Origin: Chrysophaeum taylorii
Lineage: Eukaryota > Sar > Pelagophyceae > Pelagomonadales > Pelagomonadaceae
Direction: 5' to 3'
Assembly: GCA_029834535.1 (NCBI GenBank)
Contig: JAQMWT010000526.1
Span: 248,001-312,000 of the forward strand
Length of the DNA: 64,000 nt
Part shown: positions 1 to 7,652 of the stretch, piece by piece
Numbering within the stretch: the stretch's first letter is position 1
Layout of the letters: every line of letters starts with the position of its first letter
Notes under the pieces: model-generated
The model's input: the letters and a program-made list of their open reading frames with translations, nothing else
What the model was told of the DNA's origin: nothing
The model's database searches: none
Position numbers and translations under genes: made by a program

Positions 1-1
1 C

Positions 2-79
2 AACGGCGACGAGGATGACGAAGATATGGAAGACGATGACGACGATGACGACGACGATGACGACGAGGACGATGATTAG
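2..79 (+). CDS. 3' end of a gene with an acidic C-terminal tail (partial)
   Basis: Reading from base 2 gives 25 codons, nearly all Asp or Glu (N-G-D-E-D-D-E-D-M-E then a run of Asp), ending in TAG at 77-79. The 5' part lies outside the window. Acidic tails of this kind are common on histone chaperones, HMG-type and nucleolar proteins, but nothing here identifies the family. The GAC/GAT mixture could also be a simple GAN repeat, so this is a probable gene end, not a proven one. Confidence 0.4.
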   Translation, partial: NGDEDDEDMEDDDDDDDDDDDEDDD

Positions 80-477
80 GTCCTGCCGGATTGGTCGACC
101 GGACAATCCCCCCAACGTCGACTCCCCCCCTTGTTTAATGACAAAAAAAATGTTCTCTCCGAGGAGGAGAAGGAGGAGGAGGAGGAGGAGGAGGAGGCTT
201 TGTGCTACTTATTATTACTTCGTCGAGAAATTTTCCCTGCGGTTAAAAAAGCCGGCGCCAAAGCGCGGAAGAGTGCTGTTCGTTCAATGTTCCACGTGTT
301 CCGAAAATCAAGCTATCGTGGACCTGGAGCAAAAACCAGCGCCGACATGCGCTTCTGAGACAGTCACTCGACTAATGTTGTCTGATAATAATAATAATAA
401 TCTGGGGGCAGGCATAGTGGTCTGGAAGGCAAGAAGGAAAACGATGCGGCTCTTCCACACAGTATAACTTTGGGGGT
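80..477. other. Convergent 3' intergenic region with simple repeats
   Basis: About 400 bases between two convergent gene ends. It holds a (GGA)n-type purine tract at about 161-197, an ATA/AAT microsatellite near 386-402 and short homopolymers. Open frames here are produced by the simple repeats; no gene seen. Confidence 0.6.
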
Positions 478-1062
478 CTAGGCGGCGAACTCGCGATGGA
501 GCCACTCGATGTGATAGTCGTAAACGAGAGAGGAAGGCCCCGTAAGGCCAAGCGCAAGTTCGAGGCGAAGGCGTAGCGCAGTGTTCGAAGCGACGACGGC
601 GACGGCGACGGCAAGGACGGCTGCGATCGCGGCGCCAAGGAAGAACTTGAAGATCAGGCGGCGCGCGGTCTTACCTGGCGAGGCGATCTTTTTTTCAGCC
701 GCATCGATCTCCTGAGAGGATTCGGACGTCGTCGGCTCGGGCGTCGACGGCTCTTCTGCAACTTTTGACGTCTGGACAACGACATCGTTTTCGACAAAGT
801 CCTCGAAATTTTTGACCTCGGGCTCGTTGACGACGACCTTGAGGTCATCGGTGACCTTGGGCTTTATCGTTGGGACTTTGAGGCGGTTAACGCCGCCAAG
901 CGGCTTGCGTCCCCCGTGCGACATCTTGCTGCGCTGGTTGTCCTTGGTCCGAAGTCCCTTGCGACCCGACGACACAACGGCCTCCGCGTCTCTCATATCG
1001 AATTCGACCGTGCCCCCGCTCAGGCGCCGGCTGCGTCGCGAAGGCGTCTCAGTCGCGCTCAT
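478..1062 (-). CDS. Hypothetical single-pass membrane protein
   Basis: 194 residues from the first ATG on this strand (MSATETPSRRSRRLSGG). The first 135 residues are hydrophilic, with a basic start and an acidic middle rich in Val, Glu, Ser and Thr. One strong transmembrane segment follows at about residues 140-162 (FFLGAAIAAVLAVAVAVV), leaving about 30 lumenal or cytosolic residues. There is no signal peptide, so a tail-anchored or type II orientation is likely. No family is recognised. The basic RRSRRLS start would suit nuclear-envelope or ER placement, but this is only inference. The upstream region is shared with nothing close; the next gene starts on the other strand more than 600 bases away. 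Confidence 0.55.
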   Translation of the reverse strand: MSATETPSRRSRRLSGGTVEFDMRDAEAVVSSGRKGLRTKDNQRSKMSHGGRKPLGGVNRLKVPTIKPKVTDDLKVVVNEPEVKNFEDFVENDVVVQTSKVAEEPSTPEPTTSESSQEIDAAEKKIASPGKTARRLIFKFFLGAAIAAVLAVAVAVVASNTALRLRLELALGLTGPSSLVYDYHIEWLHREFAA

Positions 1063-1701
1063 CTCCAACGACGACCCTCGATGTGCAACGCTCTTATTGT
1101 TGCAAGCGGGTTTTGAAACGGTCGTTTTGAGAAAGAAAAGCCTTGAAGGAAGGAGGGGGTTACACGGGGGTTACACTATTGAGTAGTCGGCATTCGAGAC
1201 AGTCCGAGCCACACCCGCAAGTGGTGGCTCCGCGCTACGAGAGATGGGCATGGTCTCCAAGAAGAAGGTGGGAAGAATCTTCCTCTGGAGTGACTCAAGA
1301 TGGCAGGCATGAAACAGGAGGGAGCCCGTGTCGATGAGAGGGCAGCATTCAACGGGAGGGAGCCCGTCTCGGTGAGAGGGTCAGCTCAAGTCATTGTCAT
1401 CAAAGTCCGACGGATCGAAGCCTGCGGGGGCGAACCACCAAATGGCGAACCGAACGAAGCTCCCATTTAATCAAACAAACAGAAACAAGACGAACCGTTG
1501 AAGAAGTCCTGGTGGACCTGCTTTTCGACGGCACCCTCCGGGATCAGGGAGTCGATCTCATTCTCGACGGTGGCGCTTCCTGGGTCGTCGGACACGAAGG
1601 TGCGGTCGATGACCGCCGGCATTGTTGGCACGTCTCCACGCGGGTCCATCCTCTTCGATCCGGTGAATCCGCAACGGCGCACACAGCTCTGTAACGGACC
1701 G
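1063..1701. promoter_or_regulatory. Divergent intergenic region with a 38-bp duplicated unit
   Basis: Lies between two genes pointing apart and should hold both promoters. A unit beginning GGAGCCCGTGTCGATGAGAG at 1321 recurs at 1359 as GGAGCCCGTCTCGGTGAGAG, a direct repeat with a 38-base period. No clear TATA box is visible. Confidence 0.4.
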
Positions 1702-2769
1702 ATGTGGTCGCTGCTGGTTGGTGGTGTGACCATCATGGCGCACGCGGCGACCCTTGAGCCCAATGATCTCGCGGTAGTAATGCATTCGGGGCACCCCGAG
1801 CGGCAGAACTACACCGAATACGCCAAGCGGACCTGGCTCCAGCGCGTGCCGCGGCATGTCATCATCGACGGCGTCCAGGCCCAAAGGCGTTTAATGCACA
1901 TCTTCTACGACGACAACCCGGGGTGCTTCCAGCTCCCGTGCCGCGGCGAGACGCAGCCCCATTACCTCAAGATCGGTAAGTACTTTGGCGCACACCGCAC
2001 GATTGCTGGCGTCCTCGTCGCCAACGACACGTGGCCCGACGTCAAGTGGGTGTTGGTCGTCGACGACGACGACCACGTGCAACTCGATGTCGTTCGGCGC
2101 TACTTGGAACCCCTCGACGCCGACGTTCCTCTGTTGCTCGCGGGTCGCGTCGGCCCCGGCCACAACGCGATCCCGTGCCATCGCACCAACAACAACTCAA
2201 AGTGGTCTTGTTGCACCGACCCGACAAAGCCCTGCCGCGCCTATTTGTACGGGCCCCAGGCCATCTGGGACTACGACAAGCTCGAACACACATTTATGCC
2301 CAAGAAGATTTGTCCCGAGCACGAAGTTTCGAACTACTGTTGCCGCTCAAAACCGTGGCCCGAGGGCATTCACGCGGGCTTTCCCTTTCGCGTTCACCCC
2401 CGAGGCCCCTACCGACCCCACTTTTCCCTCCTCTGGCCCTACGGTGGCTTGGGCTATATCGTCTCGCGCGGCATGCTCGACGTTATCCCCCGCGACCACT
2501 GGCAGCAATGCATGTACGGCTTTCAGTGTGCGAACGCTGACCATCGCGTAATGGCCTGCGTTCTCAACGCCGGTTTCTCCCTCACGCTTCATAAAAATGG
2601 CATCCCTGGCATCAAGCATCATTTTACCCCTCCCGGCATGCTGGCCTCGCCCTCCACCTCCGACCAAACCAGACGACATCATGCGCACTATTCGACTCCT
2701 ACGAGTCGACGCCCCGGACCCGCGCCGCGCACACCGCGTCGCGCCAAATCGCAGCAGGCTGTAAGCTAA
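1702..2769 (+). CDS. GT31 (Fringe/C1GALT-like) glycosyltransferase
   Basis: 355 residues from the ATG at 1702, chosen because it opens with a hydrophobic signal/anchor (MWSLLVGGVTIMAHAA); an in-frame ATG at 1609 would add 31 residues. The lumenal domain has the family landmarks in order: an R-x-x-Y...TW motif (NYTEYAKRTWLQR), the metal-binding acidic motif WVLVVDDDDHV, a conserved GGLGYIVSRGML segment, and a Cys-rich region with CANADHRVMACVLNAGFSL near the end, like Fringe and core-1 galactosyltransferases. Such enzymes transfer a sugar from a UDP donor to glycoprotein glycans in the Golgi. Acceptor and donor cannot be read from sequence. The last 50 residues are Ser/Thr/Pro/Arg-rich and probably disordered. 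Confidence 0.8.
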   Translation: MWSLLVGGVTIMAHAATLEPNDLAVVMHSGHPERQNYTEYAKRTWLQRVPRHVIIDGVQAQRRLMHIFYDDNPGCFQLPCRGETQPHYLKIGKYFGAHRTIAGVLVANDTWPDVKWVLVVDDDDHVQLDVVRRYLEPLDADVPLLLAGRVGPGHNAIPCHRTNNNSKWSCCTDPTKPCRAYLYGPQAIWDYDKLEHTFMPKKICPEHEVSNYCCRSKPWPEGIHAGFPFRVHPRGPYRPHFSLLWPYGGLGYIVSRGMLDVIPRDHWQQCMYGFQCANADHRVMACVLNAGFSLTLHKNGIPGIKHHFTPPGMLASPSTSDQTRRHHAHYSTPTSRRPGPAPRTPRRAKSQQAVS

Positions 2770-3266
2770 CTTGTAGCGTTCGCGCGAGATCTTCCTTCTA
2801 TACTGCGCTCATGCAGTTCTGGAGATATTTTAGAGACAGCTGTCAATCTACTCGCGTCGGCAAAACCAAAACACGCAGCCAAATCAACTGCCTTGGCTAC
2901 GACGTCGCGGTTGGCTCTAGCACTCCCGAAGCGGATATTACATAACTGTAGGTTCGTGCGCCCCGATGTCTGTCGAAATCAGATCGTCTTGCTCACGAAC
3001 GAGCGACGCAGCTAGATATCCCACGATGCGCCCTCCCACCACATGTGCCACTGGATTTCCGAATGAGCCGCTCCCTGAATCCCCAAGACCTAGACAACTT
3101 TCGTCTTTATCGTATCCAGCTAGCCATCATATCGCTACCCACCGGCGGCGCCCGAGGTTTGAACCCTTTGCTCTCCATGCCTCGGACTCCCGGGAGTTCG
3201 TTTCGCACATAACCCACCACGTCACTATACCCACCACGTCACTAAGTGAAAAGATTTGTCCTATAG
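2770..3266. other. Intergenic region upstream of the channel gene
   Basis: About 500 bases without a supported gene. The proximal end carries the duplicated CACGTCAC unit described separately. Nothing else is recognised. Confidence 0.5.
3213..3246 (+). promoter_or_regulatory. Tandem 17-bp unit with CACGTCA (bZIP/CRE-like) cores
   Basis: ACCCACCACGTCACTAT at 3213-3229 is followed at once by ACCCACCACGTCACTAA at 3230-3246, ending 20 bases before the channel ATG. CACGTCA is a G-box/C-box hybrid core bound by bZIP factors of the ATF/CREB type. The duplication is seen; the regulatory role is inferred. Confidence 0.4.
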
Positions 3267-6179
3267 ATGGCGACCCCCGGTGCCGCGAACGTTAATGGCC
3301 CCAAGACCACCGCGGCAGCCTTGGCTGCTACCGAGGTGGTCGGAGTCTTGGAAGATGCCACGGTGGCTCTAGGTTTTTCGTTACGAAGCGCACGTCGCGC
3401 CCTGGATAAGCTCTCAATTGACAGCGATGCGGCGAGGTCCACCGCCGCGCTACAAGAACTAATTGACATGAGCAGCACCTTCGAAAAGGTTCAGCGCGAG
3501 GCGGTTGCGTTGTTGTGTTCTTTGCCGACAAAAGTATCATCAAAGGTGGGCAGTACGATGGACGTGGGGTGTTCGGGTGGACCTCTCGACACGCTGGAAA
3601 GTAAGCTCTCGGCGCAAAGAAGTGGTAGCGAGAGTTCAGCTTACCAGACACAGCGGTACGACGACGAACAGCTGGCTATCGTATCCGAAGAGTCACTTGA
3701 TGCTGATCGCGAGATGGCCTTTTTGGAGAGCGAAGAAGATTACGAACCTGCAGCGAGCGAGGGTACTCGCAAGGAAGCTACGCCGACTACGTCCTTGCTT
3801 TCTATGGCCCGGCGTGGGAACGATCGTCCAGACAAGCAGCAGGCATCGAATGAGGACGAGAGTAAGGAAGTTAAACCGAAAAAGAACTCTTTTGTTTTTC
3901 TGTCGCAGCGCGCGAGTGCTGTTGGTGTTCCGGCCGTTTTGTTCCGACCGAGCGAGACTCGCAAGAGTTTCACAAAGAAGCTTCTAATTCGGAAGAACGG
4001 CGTCGACGACGCGTTGAAGAAAAAAAATGACGAGGCGCTAACGTCATCCGTTGCGGACAAAAGCACCATCGGACCTTCAAGAAGCCGGAAATTTTCCTTT
4101 GGTTTACAGAAACACGACGAGGACGCACAGTCGGAGCGCGGGGAAGCTCCGCAACCGATAGGCTCGACGGACTTGAACGAGATGTTACACGGGTTGGGTC
4201 GACTGACCAGCGGTTCCGCAGTGTTAGGTCCACTCGCCGAGATGCTTGTGCTGTTGCTCGCCAAGGTCTACGTTGTCGTAATGACGCCTCTCTATCTCTG
4301 CTTCCGCTTCTCTCAACCCCTGCCGCTCGGTTTGGCGGTATTGAACACGATGGCGGAGACGGTGTTGGCTATCGAGATAGCTGCGAAATGGCACGTTGGT
4401 GAACATCAAGACGAAAGCAGGAAACTCACCGCGCGGTCGCGAATTATGGAGTTCGTGTTGTTCGTGCTATACTCCGGGTCGCCCGTTTGGACGCTACAGC
4501 TGATTCTCGAGAACCTCGTTTTCACGACGCGGCGGAATCGGCGAATCGCCAGATTATTTGCCTTTGCGCCGTGCCTGAAGGTAGTCCAATTGGTCCATTT
4601 CATATACTCGGCGCTCCAGTCTAAGGCCGTTTTCAAGGAGAACATCGCGAACAAGCGAGTGACGTTTGACCCGATCCTCTTTCGGATCTCCAAATTGGTC
4701 GCCTTCTTTCTCTGCGCTCTGCACTACGTGGGTTGCGTTTATCACTATGTCGGCCAGATTGCCGACGACGAGGACGAGGTGCCAACGAGTGGGGAGGGCG
4801 AGATCGACTGGGTGTACTATGCCGCGAATGGTACGCGAGAGCCCGTGTTGCAGCGCTGGGCACAGGCATATTATTGGGCGTCCATGGCAGTCCTCGGGAA
4901 TTACATGAAACCGAAGAACATTGTTCAGACCACCTTCTCCACCGTGGCCGTGCTCATTGGCATCTTCACCACGGCCACCATCACCGGCAGCGTGACGTCG
5001 CTCCTCGCAAACGCCGACGTCGTCGCGGCGCAGCAGCGGCAGAAAAGGAGTCGTATCCGCAATTATCTTCGCCAAAACCGCGTCCCGGAGCTGCTCGGCC
5101 AAAAGATCCACGCATACTACGACTACCTCTGGCAGAGCAAGAGTCTCCCGAGCGACGACGATCTCTTCGCCGATCTAAGCGACACCCTCAAGTTGAAACT
5201 CGCACTCGCCGTCAAGCGCAAGTTCATTCTCAGCTGTCCATTGTTTCGCGACCTCGACCCGTATTCTATTGTGAACCTCGTACAGCGGCTCGTGCCGAAA
5301 GTTTGTGAGCCTGACCAGGTCATCATGGCCGAGGGAGAGTACGTCGCATGCTTGTGTCACGATGTTGTCCGAAGCGCGCTCGTTCATTATCTTCTTCTTC
5401 TTCTTCTTCTTAGGGGCGGGACCACCATGTTCTTCGTCATCCGCGGCCAGCTCGCCGTGTCGATCGTCGAGGCCAAGTCAAAGTCTCGCATCCAGGTGGC
5501 AGTCCTCAAAGCCGGCGACCATTTCGGCGAGACTGCCATTGTCACGCCGGGTGGTAAGCGCACGGCGACGATCAAGGCCCTTACGTTTTGCGAACTGTAC
5601 ATGCTAACCAAGCAGGCCTTTGTCGAAGCGGGAAAGAGTAACACAAAGTTCTCCCGCGCCGTACGCCTCGCCCTTCACCAGCGCGACGTCGGTCGGGAGT
5701 TGAGCAAAAAACTCCGCCGCGCCAAGTGCAAGTTGATGGCGTTTGGTGCATTCTTGGGCGCCGTTGGTTCGAGATCCGACAAGAGGAAGCGACCCCCGAC
5801 CGCTTTGCTCGCCTACCATTCATTCTCCAAGGCGACGACGACGACAAGGGGGCCTCGCATTTCGTGGCGCTTCAACCTCAGTCTCTCGGGGAGCGACAGC
5901 GGCAGCTTCATGCGCAGGCAACTCACCAAGTCTCGTCGGAGACAGAGAGTAGTCGCACCTGCCGCCGCCGCCGACGAGGAAATCGTACCGCCGGACGATG
6001 TCACCTCGGAGCCTTCTCCTCCTCCTCATGACGAAGGCGAAAATGACGACGTCGTCGTCGAACCGACGATTTGCTCCGTCGGGTCTACTAGCAAGGACGA
6101 TGATGATATCACGGAGACCGACGACGAAACTGACGACATTAGTAACGACGAACGATGTATGACGCCGCCGTTGCCGTGA
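3267..6179 (+). CDS. Cyclic-nucleotide-binding voltage-gated-like cation channel (CNG/HCN/EAG superfamily)
   Basis: Two exons, 3267-5338 and 5414-6179, joined by a 75-nt phase-2 intron (GTACGT donor, TTC-rich tract, TAG acceptor); spliced protein 945 residues. The first 310 residues are a charged, disordered N-terminus. Six membrane segments follow at about 320-500 (S1 MLVLLLAKVYVVVMTPLYL, a short Arg-rich S4 near RRNRRIARLF, S5 LVAFFLCALHYVGCVYHY). The pore helix and filter are at about 534-550 (YYWASMAVLGNYMKPKN) before S6. The C-linker and cyclic-nucleotide-binding domain lie at about 590-790, with the conserved FGE motif of the phosphate-binding cassette (GDHFGETAIV). The filter is LGNY, not the GYG of K+ channels, which suggests poor K+ selectivity. 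The C-terminus is acidic and Ser-rich. Removing the intron restores MAEGE|GGTTMFFVIRG, the expected CNBD core. Confidence 0.88.
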   Translation: MATPGAANVNGPKTTAAALAATEVVGVLEDATVALGFSLRSARRALDKLSIDSDAARSTAALQELIDMSSTFEKVQREAVALLCSLPTKVSSKVGSTMDVGCSGGPLDTLESKLSAQRSGSESSAYQTQRYDDEQLAIVSEESLDADREMAFLESEEDYEPAASEGTRKEATPTTSLLSMARRGNDRPDKQQASNEDESKEVKPKKNSFVFLSQRASAVGVPAVLFRPSETRKSFTKKLLIRKNGVDDALKKKNDEALTSSVADKSTIGPSRSRKFSFGLQKHDEDAQSERGEAPQPIGSTDLNEMLHGLGRLTSGSAVLGPLAEMLVLLLAKVYVVVMTPLYLCFRFSQPLPLGLAVLNTMAETVLAIEIAAKWHVGEHQDESRKLTARSRIMEFVLFVLYSGSPVWTLQLILENLVFTTRRNRRIARLFAFAPCLKVVQLVHFIYSALQSKAVFKENIANKRVTFDPILFRISKLVAFFLCALHYVGCVYHYVGQIADDEDEVPTSGEGEIDWVYYAANGTREPVLQRWAQAYYWASMAVLGNYMKPKNIVQTTFSTVAVLIGIFTTATITGSVTSLLANADVVAAQQRQKRSRIRNYLRQNRVPELLGQKIHAYYDYLWQSKSLPSDDDLFADLSDTLKLKLALAVKRKFILSCPLFRDLDPYSIVNLVQRLVPKVCEPDQVIMAEGEYVACLCHDVVRSALVHYLLLLLLLRGGTTMFFVIRGQLAVSIVEAKSKSRIQVAVLKAGDHFGETAIVTPGGKRTATIKALTFCELYMLTKQAFVEAGKSNTKFSRAVRLALHQRDVGRELSKKLRRAKCKLMAFGAFLGAVGSRSDKRKRPPTALLAYHSFSKATTTTRGPRISWRFNLSLSGSDSGSFMRRQLTKSRRRQRVVAPAAAADEEIVPPDDVTSEPSPPPHDEGENDDVVVEPTICSVGSTSKDDDDITETDDETDDISNDERCMTPPLP

Positions 6180-6359
6180 GACCGGTCGACGAGCGCCGCA
6201 CGCGTCCCCCGCACAACCCTGAGAGGCAACCAACCCCCTTTGTTAGAACTTCTCATTGCACCCTAGTATAGCCCGGGGCCTGCGACATTTTGAGAAAGAC
6301 ACGCAGCCAGCCACCCCCAAATTCCAAATAAAATAAAATTGCAAACTACTACGCTACTA

Positions 6360-7550
6360 CTAGGTCGCGGGCTTGGCAACGTTCGCGTAGGAGGCACCGA
6401 GGCAGACGCAGCGCACGGTGTCGTGGTGGTCTTTCTGCTGGTCGATCTTGAAGCGAAGACTGAAAAATGTGTCGAGGAGGCGGAGGCGGTCGACGGCGGG
6501 CTGGGAGAGAGGCCCCGGTAGGCGCGCGATCGACACGAAATCGGGACCGAGGGCCATCATAGTCAAGACGAGGGCCTGGTTGTTCGTGTCGAAGGCGCCG
6601 GCCTTGGCGATTTCGGCCGCCAAACTCAACGCGGCGAGCTCGCCGAGGCGTTCGGGGGACTTGTCGCCCTCGGGGAGCGCCCACGAGGCGTCCAAGTCGA
6701 CGCCGATCTTGCGGCCGGTCGTCGACTCGGCGACCAGCAAGACGCCAAAGCCCGAGGCGTCGGCGGAATTTCTTCGCGTCGCCGCGTCCGTGGTGATACG
6801 CACGTCCGAGACGAGTTTGTTTAGATGTCCGCGCGCGGCCGCGACGACGCGATTGGCGAGCGCCGGCGCGACTCTCGCGCAGTACGCGACGCCGCGGACG
6901 TTCTTGACGAGGCCTTCGTCTTCGAGGTCGATCGGTTCGAGCTGTCGCTTGGGTTCGCAGGTCAGCACAACCTTGCCGGGAGGCTCCTTGATCCCCGGAC
7001 CCGATGCCTGGCGGCGCGCGATCTGGAGGTCGCACTCGACCGAAAAGTCGCGGATCGCGTGAAGCGACACGTGTTTAATCGCGTCCGCTGATCGCCACGT
7101 CTTGCCGCCCGACGTGACGCCGAGTAGCGTGAGTTCGATGGCCGTCGCGCAGAACGGCGCCATCGGCAACACGCATTCCAGGAACCACCCGACGCCGCGC
7201 TGGCACCGGCTGCAGTCGTGTTCGACTCGACCCCCCACGAGATACCCCGGCTCGTACGTGAGGACGCTGCCCGTCTCGTTGATCTCAATTTTCGAACCGC
7301 TTGATAGCTTGTCGAGGAGCCGCACGAAGCAGGCCTCGTCGTTCGTCACGCCTGGCACCTCGGTGTGCTCGCGGATGCCGGAGATGACGATGCGTCGCTT
7401 GGCGAGCGTCGCGAGCATCAGCCGCGCGCGCAGCGACTTGGCCCCGGTAAATCGGATCGTTTCGTCTTTCTTTTTCTTCGCGACGGTGTCGAACCTCACC
7501 TTCTTCTTCTTCGCCGCTTTGTCGTCGCCATTACTTTGTCGCTTCGACAT
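6360..7550 (-). CDS. RCL1: RNA 3'-terminal phosphate cyclase-like protein RCL1
   Basis: 396 residues from the ATG at 7550, close to the usual 370-400. A Lys-rich N-terminus (AAKKKKVRFD, AKKKKDE) resembles a nuclear/nucleolar signal. Family blocks appear in order: YLVGGRVEHDCSRCQRGVGW, LECVLPMAPFC, LTLLGVTSGGKTWRSADAIK, RGVAYCARVAPALANRVV, SGFGVLLVAESTTG and NNQALVLTMMALGPDFVS, ending in LDTFFSLRFKI. In yeast and animals RCL1 acts in the SSU processome with BMS1 and is needed for early pre-18S cleavage; it lacks cyclase activity because the catalytic His of true RtcA is absent. The gene is convergent with the channel gene (180 bp apart) and lies head-to-tail with the AAA gene behind it. Confidence 0.88.
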   Translation of the reverse strand: MSKRQSNGDDKAAKKKKVRFDTVAKKKKDETIRFTGAKSLRARLMLATLAKRRIVISGIREHTEVPGVTNDEACFVRLLDKLSSGSKIEINETGSVLTYEPGYLVGGRVEHDCSRCQRGVGWFLECVLPMAPFCATAIELTLLGVTSGGKTWRSADAIKHVSLHAIRDFSVECDLQIARRQASGPGIKEPPGKVVLTCEPKRQLEPIDLEDEGLVKNVRGVAYCARVAPALANRVVAAARGHLNKLVSDVRITTDAATRRNSADASGFGVLLVAESTTGRKIGVDLDASWALPEGDKSPERLGELAALSLAAEIAKAGAFDTNNQALVLTMMALGPDFVSIARLPGPLSQPAVDRLRLLDTFFSLRFKIDQQKDHHDTVRCVCLGASYANVAKPAT

Positions 7551-7652
7551 CGATGATGATAGATAATAAATACCCTCTACTACCTTGCCAACAGCGGACC
7601 ACCCCCTGTATAATAAATAATAAACAGTCCCTTTCCAAACCCTCTCTACTCT

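Noticed and set aside
15-467. Open frame of 150 codons over the first 467 bases
   Set aside because: It is produced by GAN and GGA repeats read in the wrong frame; the acidic frame ending at 79 fits better and no domain is visible.
3150-3185. GGTTTGAACCC resembling a tRNA B box
   Set aside because: No matching A box, acceptor stem or anticodon arm could be formed around it. No tRNA or rRNA gene was found in the window.
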